This document shows, piece by piece, positions 51,848 through 62,500 of a stretch of 64,000 nucleotides of DNA. Each line of letters begins with the position of its first letter. Position 1 is the stretch's first letter. The DNA lies in assembly GCA_001872625.1 (NCBI GenBank), contig MNXP01000021.1:1-64000 (forward strand), given 5' to 3'. Source of the stretch: Bacteroidetes bacterium CG2_30_33_31. GTDB lineage: Bacteria > Bacteroidota > Bacteroidia > Bacteroidales > UBA1556. The position numbers and the translations under genes were made by a program. The notes under the pieces were generated by a model, which was given only the letters and a program-made list of their open reading frames with translations, had not been told where the DNA came from and made no database searches.

Positions 51848-52357
51848 GTGAAAACTTCCATCATTTCATTTATTTCGCTTTTAATAGTGGTAATATTTAG
51901 TTCTTCTGCCAACGAGGATTCTCAACTTACTGCTAATGAGCAGGCAGAAATAATTTCAATACACAATAAATGGCGCGCCGAAGTTGGAATAGCCGGCCTT
52001 CAATGGAGTAAAGAACTTGCTTCCGAAGCTCAAAAATGGGCGAATTATCTTGCCAAATCTGGCTGTCAACTGAAGCATAGCAGCTCAAAAAATGGCGAAA
52101 ATATCTATTGGAGCAGCATGGAATCAACTCCAGACGAGGTGGTTAATGATTGGGCTACCGAAAAGAAAGAATATAAAGGCGAGAAAATTAGTGTTTCTAA
52201 TTATGAAAAATTCGGGCATTATACTCAGGTAGTTTGGGAAAACACAAAATTTGTCGGTTGCGGAAAAGCAAAATGTAAAGATGGTGAAGAAATTTGGGTT
52301 TGCAACTATTCGCCAGCGGGAAATTATATAGGAGAATATCCATACAAAAAAAAATAG
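51848..52357 (+). CDS. CAP/SCP (PR-1-like) secreted protein
   Basis: IHNKWRAEVGIAGLQWSKELASEAQKWANYLAKSGCQLKHS..GENIYW...GHYTQVVWENTKFVGCGKAKC...WVCNYSPAGNYIGEYPY; GTG start. Confidence 0.92.
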   Translation: MKTSIISFISLLIVVIFSSSANEDSQLTANEQAEIISIHNKWRAEVGIAGLQWSKELASEAQKWANYLAKSGCQLKHSSSKNGENIYWSSMESTPDEVVNDWATEKKEYKGEKISVSNYEKFGHYTQVVWENTKFVGCGKAKCKDGEEIWVCNYSPAGNYIGEYPYKKK

Positions 52358-52467
52358 TTTTTTTTAGCTTATTGAATTGTTGGCTTTCAAATAGTTGTCA
52401 TTAAATTATTTCATAAAGATTTTTATTTGCGAGTTTCAAAATTGCAAACTATCTTTGGCGACTTTAT

Positions 52468-53619
52468 ATGACAACTGCAATATTAATATTATTTTATTTA
52501 GTTACTCCTGCTTTGATAATTCACTTTGCAGGAAAATACTTGCTTTTGAAAAAAGCTGGATCAGTATTAATTGCATATATAATAGGTCTCATTATTGGAA
52601 ATTTCGGTTGCCTGCCTCAATCAGCATCAAATGTACAGGAGATGCTAATGAGCATATCTATACCTCTGGCTTTGCCTTTACTGCTTATGACTTTAAAGCT
52701 TGATAATTGGCAGAATCTTGCAAAAAAAACACTAATTTCACTTTTAACTGGTGTAGCATCAGTGATAATCGTTGTTATAATTGCCGATTTGATTTTTAGA
52801 AATTTTATTCCTGATGAATGGAAAGTATCAGGGATGCTTATTGGAAACTACACTGGTGGGACTCCTAATTTAGCAGCAATTAAAACGGCTCTGAATGTTG
52901 ATGCCAATACTTATATGTTGACTTTTTCCTCTGATATAGTAGTATCTGCAATTTATTTATTATTCTTGATGACTTTAGGAAAAAGATTTTTCAAGAAGAT
53001 TCTGCCTTATAAATATTCTTATTCTGGTAGATTTGCACAAGAAGAAACTGTTTATTCTAATTTCGAAGATTATACTGATTTTTTCAAGAAGCATAATATT
53101 ATCCCAACATTAAAGGCTTTTGGAATTTCCATATTAATTTTATTAATTGGTGGTGGAGTTTCTATGTTATCACCCGAAAGTTTAAAGCTTATTTCGGCTA
53201 TATTAATTATTACTACATTAGGAATTGCAACTTCTTTTATTCCCACTTTAAGGCGAGGTCCCAAAAATTTTGAAACTGGCATGTATTTCATATTAGTTTT
53301 TAGTTTGGTGGTTTCATCTCAAGCCGATTTCAGTAAATTTACTTCAGAAGCTTTGCCAATATTTCTCAATGTAAGTTTTGTAATTTTATTTGTAATGTTA
53401 ATGCATACCGCTTTTGCAAAATTTTTTAAATTAGATGCCGACACAGTTATGATTACTTCTACAGCCTTAATTTGCTCACCACCATTTGTTCCTTTAATTG
53501 CAGGCACAATAAATAATCGTCAAATTATTGTTTCAGGGCTTACAGTTGGTTTAGTGGGCTATGCAATAGGCAATTATCTGGGAATCATGATTGGATATTC
53601 TTTAAGGTTTTGGTTCTGA
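52468..53619 (+). CDS. DUF819-family membrane protein
   Basis: IGNYTGGTPNLAAIKTALN and polytopic helices. Confidence 0.85.
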   Translation: MTTAILILFYLVTPALIIHFAGKYLLLKKAGSVLIAYIIGLIIGNFGCLPQSASNVQEMLMSISIPLALPLLLMTLKLDNWQNLAKKTLISLLTGVASVIIVVIIADLIFRNFIPDEWKVSGMLIGNYTGGTPNLAAIKTALNVDANTYMLTFSSDIVVSAIYLLFLMTLGKRFFKKILPYKYSYSGRFAQEETVYSNFEDYTDFFKKHNIIPTLKAFGISILILLIGGGVSMLSPESLKLISAILIITTLGIATSFIPTLRRGPKNFETGMYFILVFSLVVSSQADFSKFTSEALPIFLNVSFVILFVMLMHTAFAKFFKLDADTVMITSTALICSPPFVPLIAGTINNRQIIVSGLTVGLVGYAIGNYLGIMIGYSLRFWF

Positions 53620-53737
53620 TTTTGTTTATTTTTCTCCATATTTTTTAAAAATAAATTTTCTTAGCATTTCATTTTATATCAATACTAAATAAAAATATAT
53701 CTGCAAATTATTTTAATATAAAATAATACCAAAATTA

Positions 53738-53768
53738 TTTGTTTCCAAAGTCTTAATATATATATTTG
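53738..53768 (+). promoter_or_regulatory. Candidate Bacteroidota promoter TTTG-N19-TATATTTG for gcvP
   Basis: Exact match to TTTG-N19-TAnnTTTG upstream of ATG 53816. Confidence 0.65.
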
Positions 53769-53815
53769 CCGCCAACAAATTCACGTACTTTTTTATACAT
53801 AAATGCTTAATAATC

Positions 53816-56680
53816 ATGGTACAAAATATATTTAATCAACGACATATTGGTCCAAATACCGAGGAGACCAAATTAATGTTGAATGAGATTGGGGTTTCAA
53901 GCCTCGACGAACTTATAAATCAAACTATCCCACAAAGTATACGATTAGAAAAGGATCTTGATTTGCCAAAAGGCATTTCAGAATACGAATTTCTGAGCTT
54001 AATGAAGAATCTTGCATCAAAAAACAAAGTTTTCAGATCATTCATAGGCATGGGTTATTATGACACAATTATGCCATCGGTAATTCAAAGAAATATATTG
54101 GAAAATCCTTCTTGGTATACTTCCTATACTCCCTATCAAGCTGAAATATCACAAGGAAGATTAGAAGCTTTATTGAATTTTCAAACAGTAATTTCTGAAT
54201 TGACACAGTTGCCAATAGCAAATTGCTCACTTTTAGATGAAGGAACTGCCGCTGCTGAAGCAATGGTTTTGGCTTTTGGTTCGCGTTCACGTCAAAGTGT
54301 AAAAGATGGAAATAATATGTTCTTTATAGATGAAAAAATGTTCCCACAAACTATTGATGTGCTTAAAACCAGAGCATTAAATAGAAATATCGACATTTTT
54401 ATTGGCAATCCCGACACTTATATTTTTACTGAAAAAGTCTTTGGAGCAATTATTCAATATACAGATAAATTTGGTAAAATTAATGATTACAGCGCATTTA
54501 TAGAAAAAGCCCATCAAAATAACTCGGTGGTTGCCATGGCCGCTGATTTAATGAGCTTGCTCGTTTTGAAATCTCCCGGTGAAATGGGCGTTGATATTGC
54601 TTTTGGTTCAACACAACGTTTTGGAATTCCAATGGGATTTGGTGGCCCACATGCTGCTTATTTTGCCGTAACCGAAACATATAAAAGAAATATTCCTGGA
54701 AGAATTATTGGAATTTCTGTTGATCATCAAGGCAATAGAGCTCTTAGAATGGCACTTCAGACCAGAGAACAACATATAAAGAGAGAAAAAGCTACCTCCA
54801 ATATTTGTACTGCTCAGGCTCTTTTAGCTACTATGGCTGGAATGTATGCCATTTATCATGGTAAATCAGGGCTTAAATCTATTGCTAAAGATATTCATGC
54901 TTTGGCTGTAATTCTCTCATCTGAAATTATCAAATTAGGTTATCAACAGCTCAACGATAATTTTTTTGACACACTTTATGTTGAAATTCCAAAGGGAGTT
55001 TACATAAATGAAATTAAAAAACAAACAGAAAAATTGAATATTAATCTTGCTTATTTCGATGATAAGCATGTAGGTATTAGCATTGATGAAACAAAGTCTA
55101 TACAGGATTTAAAAGATTTATTGCTTGTATTATCAAGTCTTGTTTCCAAAGATATTGAACTATCAAACTCCTACAATGCTGATGATTACATTGATAAAAA
55201 TATCGCACCTAAATTTATTCGTACCTCAGATTATCTTAATCACAAAATTTTCAGATCATATCAGTCTGAAACTGCAATGATGAGATATATTAAAAAACTA
55301 GAAAACCGAGATTTATCGCTTAATACCTCAATGATTCCGCTTGGTTCTTGCACCATGAAATTGAATGCTGCTTCAGAAATGATTCCGCTGAGCTGGCCTG
55401 AATTAGGAGCAATTCATCCTTTTGCCCCTAAAAATCAAACTTTAGGTTATCAAGCAATTATTAAAGAATTAGCAGAATCGCTATGTAAAATTACTGGATT
55501 CGATGATATTACTTTTCAACCTAATAGCGGTGCCTCTGGCGAATATGCTGGCCTAATAACAATTATGAGCTTTCATAGAGCAAATGGACAAGGACACAGA
55601 AATCTTTGTTTAATTCCTTCATCTGCACATGGAACAAACCCGGCATCAGCTGTAATGGCTGGTATGGAAGTTATGGTGGTAAACACTAAGGATGACGGTG
55701 AAATTGATTTGCTTGATTTGAGGACAAAAGCTGAAGAAAACAAAGATAGACTTGCTGCTTTGATGATTACATACCCTTCAACTCATGGGGTTTTTGAAGA
55801 ATCCGTTATAGAAGTTGTAAAAATAATTCATGATAATGGTGGTCAAGTTTATATGGATGGAGCCAATATGAATGCTCAGGTTGGATACACAAATCCTGGA
55901 CATATTGGAGCAGATGTTTGTCATTTGAATCTCCATAAAACATTTGCAATTCCTCATGGCGGCGGCGGTCCAGGAGTTGGCCCAATTGCAACAGCAAAGC
56001 ATTTGAGCAAATTTTTGCCGGGTCATGTTTTTTCAATCGAAGAATCTAGCAAATCCAATACAGCGGTAGCTTCGGCACCTTACGGAAGTGCAATGATATT
56101 GCCTATATCTTTTGGCTATATAAAAATGCTTGGCGGTGATGGCCTTAAAGAGGCGACAGCTTATGCCATCTTAAATGCAAATTACATTAAAGCAAAACTC
56201 GAAAATCATTATCAAATACTTTTCTCTGGCAAAAATGGAAGAGTTGCTCATGAGCTTATTCTCGACTGCAATAAATATCTGAAAACTGCAAATGTGCCAG
56301 TTATCGATATTGCCAAAAGGCTAATGGATTATGGCTTTCATGCTCCTACGGTGGCATTCCCCGTTCATGGTACTTTGATGGTTGAGCCCACTGAAAGCGA
56401 GCCACTTGCCGAAATTGATAGGTTTATTGAAGCAATGATTTCTATAAGAAAAGAAATTGCTGATATTGAGAATGGCATGGCAGATAAAGATAATAATGTT
56501 GTGGTAAATGCACCGCATACAATGGCAATGGTTACTGGCGAAGAATGGACAATGCCTTATTCAAGAGAAACTGCTGCTTTCCCATCAAATCATGTTAAAG
56601 AGTCTAAATTCTGGCCTTTTATTACAAAGATTGATGATGGTTATGGCGATAGAAATCTAATGTGTACTTGCGAACTCTAA
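53816..56680 (+). CDS. gcvP: Glycine dehydrogenase (decarboxylating), P-protein
   Basis: RHIGPN, GSCTMKLNA, NSGASGEYAGL, CHLNLHKTFAIPHGGGGPGVGPI. Confidence 0.98.
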   Translation: MVQNIFNQRHIGPNTEETKLMLNEIGVSSLDELINQTIPQSIRLEKDLDLPKGISEYEFLSLMKNLASKNKVFRSFIGMGYYDTIMPSVIQRNILENPSWYTSYTPYQAEISQGRLEALLNFQTVISELTQLPIANCSLLDEGTAAAEAMVLAFGSRSRQSVKDGNNMFFIDEKMFPQTIDVLKTRALNRNIDIFIGNPDTYIFTEKVFGAIIQYTDKFGKINDYSAFIEKAHQNNSVVAMAADLMSLLVLKSPGEMGVDIAFGSTQRFGIPMGFGGPHAAYFAVTETYKRNIPGRIIGISVDHQGNRALRMALQTREQHIKREKATSNICTAQALLATMAGMYAIYHGKSGLKSIAKDIHALAVILSSEIIKLGYQQLNDNFFDTLYVEIPKGVYINEIKKQTEKLNINLAYFDDKHVGISIDETKSIQDLKDLLLVLSSLVSKDIELSNSYNADDYIDKNIAPKFIRTSDYLNHKIFRSYQSETAMMRYIKKLENRDLSLNTSMIPLGSCTMKLNAASEMIPLSWPELGAIHPFAPKNQTLGYQAIIKELAESLCKITGFDDITFQPNSGASGEYAGLITIMSFHRANGQGHRNLCLIPSSAHGTNPASAVMAGMEVMVVNTKDDGEIDLLDLRTKAEENKDRLAALMITYPSTHGVFEESVIEVVKIIHDNGGQVYMDGANMNAQVGYTNPGHIGADVCHLNLHKTFAIPHGGGGPGVGPIATAKHLSKFLPGHVFSIEESSKSNTAVASAPYGSAMILPISFGYIKMLGGDGLKEATAYAILNANYIKAKLENHYQILFSGKNGRVAHELILDCNKYLKTANVPVIDIAKRLMDYGFHAPTVAFPVHGTLMVEPTESEPLAEIDRFIEAMISIRKEIADIENGMADKDNNVVVNAPHTMAMVTGEEWTMPYSRETAAFPSNHVKESKFWPFITKIDDGYGDRNLMCTCEL

Positions 56681-56817
56681 AACCATAAAAATAAATGATC
56701 TAAACAACCTTTTTGATATTATTTTGTCTGTTTTTTCAATTCGAGCGAAAATATTTATATTTTTGCTGAGCGTTTTTTACAAATCAAGAAATATTATAAA
56801 CCTATAAACAATTAATT

Positions 56818-58128
56818 ATGAGAAAAATTTACCTTACTTTGGCATTGATAATCGGCTTCGGTTGGTCCTATGCACAAAACAATCAATTACCTGTTCTTAA
56901 AAAAGAATCAACCCAGTTTACAAAAGCTGAAATGGAACAGAAAGCCAATTCAGTTAGAAAATACATTAGCAACAGAGACGCATCAAGCAGCAAGGCTACA
57001 TTATCGCGTTGGTATGGTTTTGCTTTTGCGATAGACGATAAACTTGGAAATATTGCAACCGCCGGAGCTAATAATATTTGGCCAGATACTACAGTTTTAG
57101 TTAATTATGGTTCATCGGGATACAGCGGACCATGGATTCATGCTATTGGTGAATGTATTAACCCAGTTTCTGATTGGTTTGACCCGGCAGTTCCTACTGA
57201 TTTAGACATAAATAAATATATGTCATATTCAGTGGATAGCATCAACTTCTATGGCTTTTATAATAGAACAGCAGCTCACTCTAGTGCTGTGGATACTATT
57301 GCTATTCAGCTTCTTGCTAATGGTGATGGAAATTATCAATGGAATCAAAGTAATAATCCTTGGGTTATGACAGATTATGGTACAGATACATTGTTATTTA
57401 AAGGAATAAAACATGCATCATTAATAAATTACTCAACAAGTTCAATTTATACTACTATTAAATTTCCTTTAACAGCAGGGATGCAAAATGATACACTTTC
57501 AAACGGAGTTAATTTCTTTCAAATTCCTGTTAATTTACAAGTTCCAGCAGGTCAAGTTTTTGTAGCATCAATTAGATTTATTCCTGGTTATACTTGGACT
57601 GCTAATGTTGATACAATAGATAATTTAAATTCATTGCGCTTTATTTCTTACGAAGAAAATGGCGATGGCGGCGGAAGTGGTACACTTCCATCATACACTA
57701 AACGCGATTGGAATTGCTCATATATTCTTTCGCAACAATCGATGTATAATGCTGCAAGTGCTGTGTTTATGCCATCTTATGGCTATACTGCACCTTTCGG
57801 TTATGAGCATCATTGGTTAGAGTTTTTACTCACTTCAAATCAAACAAGTATTGCTACCTCAAGCGCAAGCAATCTTTCAGTTTCTCAAAATCAACCAAAT
57901 CCATTTAATGGAACCACAACAATTGAATATTCTATCAACACTAAAGCTAATGTAATGTTGAACGTTTATAATGTGGCTGGCGCAAAAGTTTTAACGATAG
58001 ATGAAGGCACAAAAGCTGCTGGAAATCATTCTATTAAAATAAATTCTTCTAATTTGAAATCAGGAGTTTATTACTACTCTGTTAATGCTGGTGATTATAA
58101 AATTACAAAGAAAATGATTGTTTATTAA
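56818..58128 (+). CDS. Secreted protein with T9SS type A sorting domain
   Basis: Signal peptide; C-terminal SVSQNQPNPFNGTTTIEYSINTKANVMLNVYNVAGAKV...GVYYYSVNAGDYKITKKMIVY. Confidence 0.92.
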   Translation: MRKIYLTLALIIGFGWSYAQNNQLPVLKKESTQFTKAEMEQKANSVRKYISNRDASSSKATLSRWYGFAFAIDDKLGNIATAGANNIWPDTTVLVNYGSSGYSGPWIHAIGECINPVSDWFDPAVPTDLDINKYMSYSVDSINFYGFYNRTAAHSSAVDTIAIQLLANGDGNYQWNQSNNPWVMTDYGTDTLLFKGIKHASLINYSTSSIYTTIKFPLTAGMQNDTLSNGVNFFQIPVNLQVPAGQVFVASIRFIPGYTWTANVDTIDNLNSLRFISYEENGDGGGSGTLPSYTKRDWNCSYILSQQSMYNAASAVFMPSYGYTAPFGYEHHWLEFLLTSNQTSIATSSASNLSVSQNQPNPFNGTTTIEYSINTKANVMLNVYNVAGAKVLTIDEGTKAAGNHSIKINSSNLKSGVYYYSVNAGDYKITKKMIVY

Positions 58129-58150
58129 TCATTATTCTACTAAAGGAAAT

Positions 58151-58177
58151 GCTGCTCTTAGGGGCAGCTTTTTTTTT
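58151..58177 (+). terminator. Rho-independent terminator
   Basis: gctgctc-ttag-gggcagc plus T9. Confidence 0.8.
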
Positions 58178-58284
58178 GAAAGCAATTTTATTTCAGCAAT
58201 ATAATTCAATATTATTTTACAGAAAATATATTAATATTAAAAGAGACACCAAAAGTTCTCTTGAAATAATTTTTATAATAAAAC

Positions 58285-58314
58285 TTTGAAGTTCAAAATA
58301 TTTTTATACTTTTG
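58285..58314 (+). promoter_or_regulatory. Candidate Bacteroidota promoter TTTG-N18-TACTTTTG for rplU-rpmA
   Basis: Motif and spacing match upstream of ATG 58355. Confidence 0.65.
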
Positions 58315-58354
58315 CACACCATTTTATAAATGATATTTAAATACAATCAAATAG

Positions 58355-58669
58355 ATGTACGCAATAGTAGAAATCGCCGGTCAACAGTTCAAAGTGGAGA
58401 AAGATCAATCGATCTTTGTTCATAGATTGGAGGGCGAAGAAGGCAGTAGCGTAGATTTTGACCAAGTTTTTTTAATTGAGAACGACAGCAAAATCAACGT
58501 CGGAACACCTCTTGTTGAAGGTGCCAAAGTTTCCGCAAAAATCCTAACACACCTTAAAGGTGACAAAGTAATTGTTTTCAAAAAGAAACTTCGTAAAGGT
58601 TATCGTAAAAAAAATGGCCACCGCCAATATTTTACAAAAATTCTTATTGAAAATATTAAAGAAAATTAG
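58355..58669 (+). CDS. rplU: 50S ribosomal protein L21
   Basis: MYAIVEIAGQQFKVEKDQ...KKLRKGYRKKNGHRQYFTKI. Confidence 0.98.
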   Translation: MYAIVEIAGQQFKVEKDQSIFVHRLEGEEGSSVDFDQVFLIENDSKINVGTPLVEGAKVSAKILTHLKGDKVIVFKKKLRKGYRKKNGHRQYFTKILIENIKEN

Positions 58670-58693
58670 TTTTAACCATTAAAATCGAAAGTT

Positions 58694-58951
58694 ATGGCTC
58701 ATAAAAAAGGTGCCGGTAGTTCTAGAAATGGACGCGAATCAGAAAGCAAACGCCTTGGCGTAAAGAAATTTGGTGGTGAACAAGTAGTTGCTGGCAATAT
58801 TATTATAAGACAAAGAGGTACAACACACCATGCTGGTCTTAATGTAGGTATGGGAAGAGATCATACTCTATTTGCCCTGATTGATGGCATGGTTGCTTTT
58901 AGAAAGAAAAAAGATAATCGCTCCTACGTCAGCGTTGTTGGTGAAGAATAG
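58694..58951 (+). CDS. rpmA: 50S ribosomal protein L27
   Basis: [29 protein letters not shown]. Confidence 0.99.
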   Translation: MAHKKGAGSSRNGRESESKRLGVKKFGGEQVVAGNIIIRQRGTTHHAGLNVGMGRDHTLFALIDGMVAFRKKKDNRSYVSVVGEE

Positions 58952-58971
58952 CTACTCCAAAAATATTTATT

Positions 58972-58997
58972 TAAAGGTCGGTTTTGCCGACCTTTTT
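58972..58997 (+). terminator. Rho-independent terminator after rpmA
   Basis: aaaggtcgg-ttttg-ccgacctttttt. Confidence 0.85.
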
Positions 58998-59097
58998 TTA
59001 TGGATAAAGATGCAATATTTTAAATAAATTTTAGTTAATCAAAAGTTCATTAATTGCAAGGTTTATTTGGTATTGAACTCAATTTTTATTTTCAATT

Positions 59098-61431
59098 ATG
59101 ATAAGATACTCTTCCTTAATTATTTTTCTTTTATTATCTTTTTTCCAAGGCAAGGCTCAAATTCCAATAGGGCAGTGGAGAGAACATCTTCCATATAATC
59201 AAGCTACTGCAATTGCAGAAGATGGCTTTGACAGGGTCTATTGTGCCACACAATTTAGCCTTTTCTACTATAGTCGACTTGATGAAAGCATAAATAAAAT
59301 GAATAGCATCAATAGTTTATCGGACATTGGCGTGAGTTCAATAAATTTTGACAAGGTTTCCAAAACATTATTTATTGGATATGCAAATGGAAATATTGAC
59401 CTTCTGATTGATGATAAAATTTATAATATTTCAGACCTCAAAAGAAAGCAAATGATTGGAAGCAAAAGGATAAACAGTATTTTGTTTTCTGATGAAATGG
59501 CTTATATTTCCACCGATTTTGGCGTTATTGTGTTTGATATCAAAAATAGAGAGATACTCGATACATATTATATTGGTATTGGAGGCAAAGCATTGAAAGT
59601 ATTCAAAATGCTTATAGATTCTCAAAACATCTACGCAGCCACAAATGAAGGTATTTATATTGCCAATAAAAATAATTCAAATTTAGCTAATTATCAAAAT
59701 TGGCACCGCGATGAAACAATTAATAATTATGCTGCTAAATTCAATCAAATAACTGTTTATAAAGAACAAATTATTGTTAATCAGGCTGGTAACACCTATG
59801 GTACAGATACAATGTATATTAATAATAATGGCATTTGGAAGCATTTTAAGCCTTTCAAAAATGGCCCATTCACTGTTCTTAAAGCTTATAATGATACTTT
59901 AATTGTGGGGGAAGAATATGGTTTTACGTATTTTTACAATAATCTTCTCGATTCTTTTATTGTATTTAATTACAACCAAGGAGTAAACGATAATGAAATG
60001 CCAATGCCAAGGGATATAGTAGTTGATAATAAAGGAATAGTTTGGATAGCAGATAAGACTCGATCGTTGGTTCGCAATCCTATAGCTTGGAGTTATCAGA
60101 TAATTATTCCCTCTGGACCCGAATCAAAAAATGCTACTGCAATGTCGTTGGAAAATGGCAAACTCTTGGTTGCCTCGGGTGGTAGAGAACCCACAGGCGC
60201 AAATTTATATATTAATCAAGGTGTTTATGAATTTGCCGATGAAAAATGGACTTCATATAATAAAAGAAATAATTCTGTATTTGATACCATTAGCGATGTT
60301 ATTTCTGTAGTTGTGAATCCTGAAAAATCGAACGAAATGTTTGTTGGTACTTGGGGTCAAGGGCTTATAAAAATGATTAATGGAAAAGTTGTTGCATCAT
60401 ATAATTCAAATAATTCTACTTTGGAGCAGGCATCAAATCGCCCTAAATTCATCGGAATCAGCGGTTTGTGTTTTGATAGTGACAACAATCTATGGGTAGT
60501 CAACACTTCTACACCAAATGGATTATCGATGCTGAGTCCCAAAGGTGTTTGGAAATCTTATAGTCTTTCACCTTTCGTTAATGAAGATTTAACTGGTGAC
60601 ATCATTATTGATGACTTAAATCAAAAATGGATAGTGCTTCCGCGAGGAAATGGAATATTAGTTTATAATGATAATTTTACTTTGGATAATCCTTGGGACG
60701 ATCAAAAGAAATTATTGAATGGGAGTGTTGGGAATGGTAAATTGCCGAGCAGCGAAGTTTTTAGCATAGCAAAAGATTTAGATGGCGAAATATGGGTTGG
60801 TACTGCAAAAGGTGTGGCGGTTTTTTATTCCCCTGAGCTTATTTTTAGTGGCCATGAGTTCGATGCACAACAAATTTATATAGACCAGGCCGGTATTTCG
60901 CAATATCTTCTTGAGTCTGAAGAGGTCAGCGCCATAGCTATTGATGGTGCAAACAGAAAATGGTTTGGGACTCATAATGCTGGTGTTTTTCTAATGTCTG
61001 CTGATGGATCTAAATTGATACATAATTTTAATATTGATAACAGTCCATTGCTTTCTAATAATATTTTTAGTATCGCTATTGACAAAATTAGCGGTGAAGT
61101 ATTTTTTGCAACGGAAAATGGAATAATCTCTTATAGAAGTGATGCCACTGCTGGCAGCGAAACAAATGCCGCTGTTAAAATTTTTCCAAATCCTGTGAGA
61201 CCTGAATATTCTGGAAATATTGCAATCTCAGGATTGGTAGCTAATTCTTCAATAAAAATTACAGATATTGCTGGAAACTTGATATATGAAACCAATGCAA
61301 ATGGTGGAGAAGCCTTATGGAATGGTAAAAATTATTCTGGCAATAGAGCTGCTACTGGCGTCTATTTAGTGTTTTCTACAAATGAAGATGGCTCACAAAC
61401 AAAAGTCGCCAAAATTCTCTTTATTCATTAA
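59098..61431 (+). CDS. porZ: PorZ-like T9SS component (beta-propeller, T9SS type A CTD)
   Basis: IPIGQWREHLPYNQATAIAEDGFDRVYCATQFSLFYYSR...; C-terminal FPNPVRPEYSGNIAISGL...GVYLVFSTNEDGSQTKVAKILFIH. Confidence 0.85.
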   Translation: MIRYSSLIIFLLLSFFQGKAQIPIGQWREHLPYNQATAIAEDGFDRVYCATQFSLFYYSRLDESINKMNSINSLSDIGVSSINFDKVSKTLFIGYANGNIDLLIDDKIYNISDLKRKQMIGSKRINSILFSDEMAYISTDFGVIVFDIKNREILDTYYIGIGGKALKVFKMLIDSQNIYAATNEGIYIANKNNSNLANYQNWHRDETINNYAAKFNQITVYKEQIIVNQAGNTYGTDTMYINNNGIWKHFKPFKNGPFTVLKAYNDTLIVGEEYGFTYFYNNLLDSFIVFNYNQGVNDNEMPMPRDIVVDNKGIVWIADKTRSLVRNPIAWSYQIIIPSGPESKNATAMSLENGKLLVASGGREPTGANLYINQGVYEFADEKWTSYNKRNNSVFDTISDVISVVVNPEKSNEMFVGTWGQGLIKMINGKVVASYNSNNSTLEQASNRPKFIGISGLCFDSDNNLWVVNTSTPNGLSMLSPKGVWKSYSLSPFVNEDLTGDIIIDDLNQKWIVLPRGNGILVYNDNFTLDNPWDDQKKLLNGSVGNGKLPSSEVFSIAKDLDGEIWVGTAKGVAVFYSPELIFSGHEFDAQQIYIDQAGISQYLLESEEVSAIAIDGANRKWFGTHNAGVFLMSADGSKLIHNFNIDNSPLLSNNIFSIAIDKISGEVFFATENGIISYRSDATAGSETNAAVKIFPNPVRPEYSGNIAISGLVANSSIKITDIAGNLIYETNANGGEALWNGKNYSGNRAATGVYLVFSTNEDGSQTKVAKILFIH

Positions 61432-61440
61432 TTTTGCCCC

Positions 61441-62160
61441 ATGCTTTACAAAAGTCCGGCAATTGTTTTATCCAAAATGAACTATTCCGAATCAGGGATG
61501 ATTGTGAGGCTTTATACCAAAAAATTTGGTCTGCTTTCCATACTTCAAAAAGGTATTAGAACATCTAAAGGTAAAAAAGCTTCTCTATTTCAACCTCTTA
61601 GCATTTTGGAAATTGTAATATCATTGAATGAAAAAAAAGATTTGCATTTTACCAGAGAAATTAGCCTCAGATATAATCTTCACAATTTACATTATGATGT
61701 AGTTAAAACCTCCTTAGCTTTTTTTATTTCTGAACTCATTTCTAAATCAATTCATGAAAGAGAAGAAAATTCACTTCTTTATGATTTTTTAGAAAAAAGT
61801 ATTCTTTTTCTTGATGAAACTTCAGAATCAGTGTCAAATTTTCATTTAGTATTTATGCTTAAATATGCGTCAATGTTGGGTTTTGGAATAGAAAATCCTC
61901 GAAATAAAATAGATAAATATTTTGATATGCAGAAAGGAGTATTCTCTCAAATACCTACACATAGCCAATTTCTAAACCTTGAGTCAAGTGGTATTTTGAT
62001 GCAAATTATTGATAAAAATTATTTGACTATGAATAATGTTTTTATGTCAAATAAACAGCGAAATGAGACAATAGATTTTTTAATAGAATTTTATTATTTG
62101 CACATTGAAGGTATCCGACAACTAAAATCAAAGGAAGTTTTGAAGATGCTTTTTGAATAA
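61441..62160 (+). CDS. recO: DNA repair protein RecO
   Basis: PAIVLSKMNYSESGMIVRLYTKKFGLLSILQKGIRTSKGK...FQPLSILEI. Confidence 0.93.
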   Translation: MLYKSPAIVLSKMNYSESGMIVRLYTKKFGLLSILQKGIRTSKGKKASLFQPLSILEIVISLNEKKDLHFTREISLRYNLHNLHYDVVKTSLAFFISELISKSIHEREENSLLYDFLEKSILFLDETSESVSNFHLVFMLKYASMLGFGIENPRNKIDKYFDMQKGVFSQIPTHSQFLNLESSGILMQIIDKNYLTMNNVFMSNKQRNETIDFLIEFYYLHIEGIRQLKSKEVLKMLFE

Positions 62161-62221
62161 TATAGGAGGAATTCTATCGTCAAAGGTTTTTTAGAGTTTA
62201 GAATTTTCAAAAACAAATATT

Positions 62222-62488
62222 TTAATAACATTCCCAAACAATAGAATCGGTTCCGCTAATAACTGGAGCAGCATTTTCTTTGGCAAAAAGGTCGTTACCA
62301 CAAAATTCAATAGGATCTTGCCTGTCTATCACATTGCTGGTGCCAGTTTTATAGGTTACAACTTCACAGCTTTTGCAGCTATCCTCTGGCACGCAAGAGT
62401 TTAAAAAAGCTGTTGCCATTATTACCAATAAGCCCAAAAATATTTGATTAAATTTCATGATACAATTATTTAATAATATAGACTTCAA
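62222..62488 (-). CDS. Small Cys-rich lipoprotein
   Basis: Lipobox LNSCVPE followed by DSCKSCEVVTYKTG. Confidence 0.65.
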   Translation of the reverse strand: MKSILLNNCIMKFNQIFLGLLVIMATAFLNSCVPEDSCKSCEVVTYKTGTSNVIDRQDPIEFCGNDLFAKENAAPVISGTDSIVWECY

Positions 62489-62500
62489 AATTAACTAATT

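Noticed and set aside
52395-52703. ORF 52395..52703 (+) as a separate gene
   Set aside because: Overlaps the DUF819 gene in another frame and lacks domain-like features.
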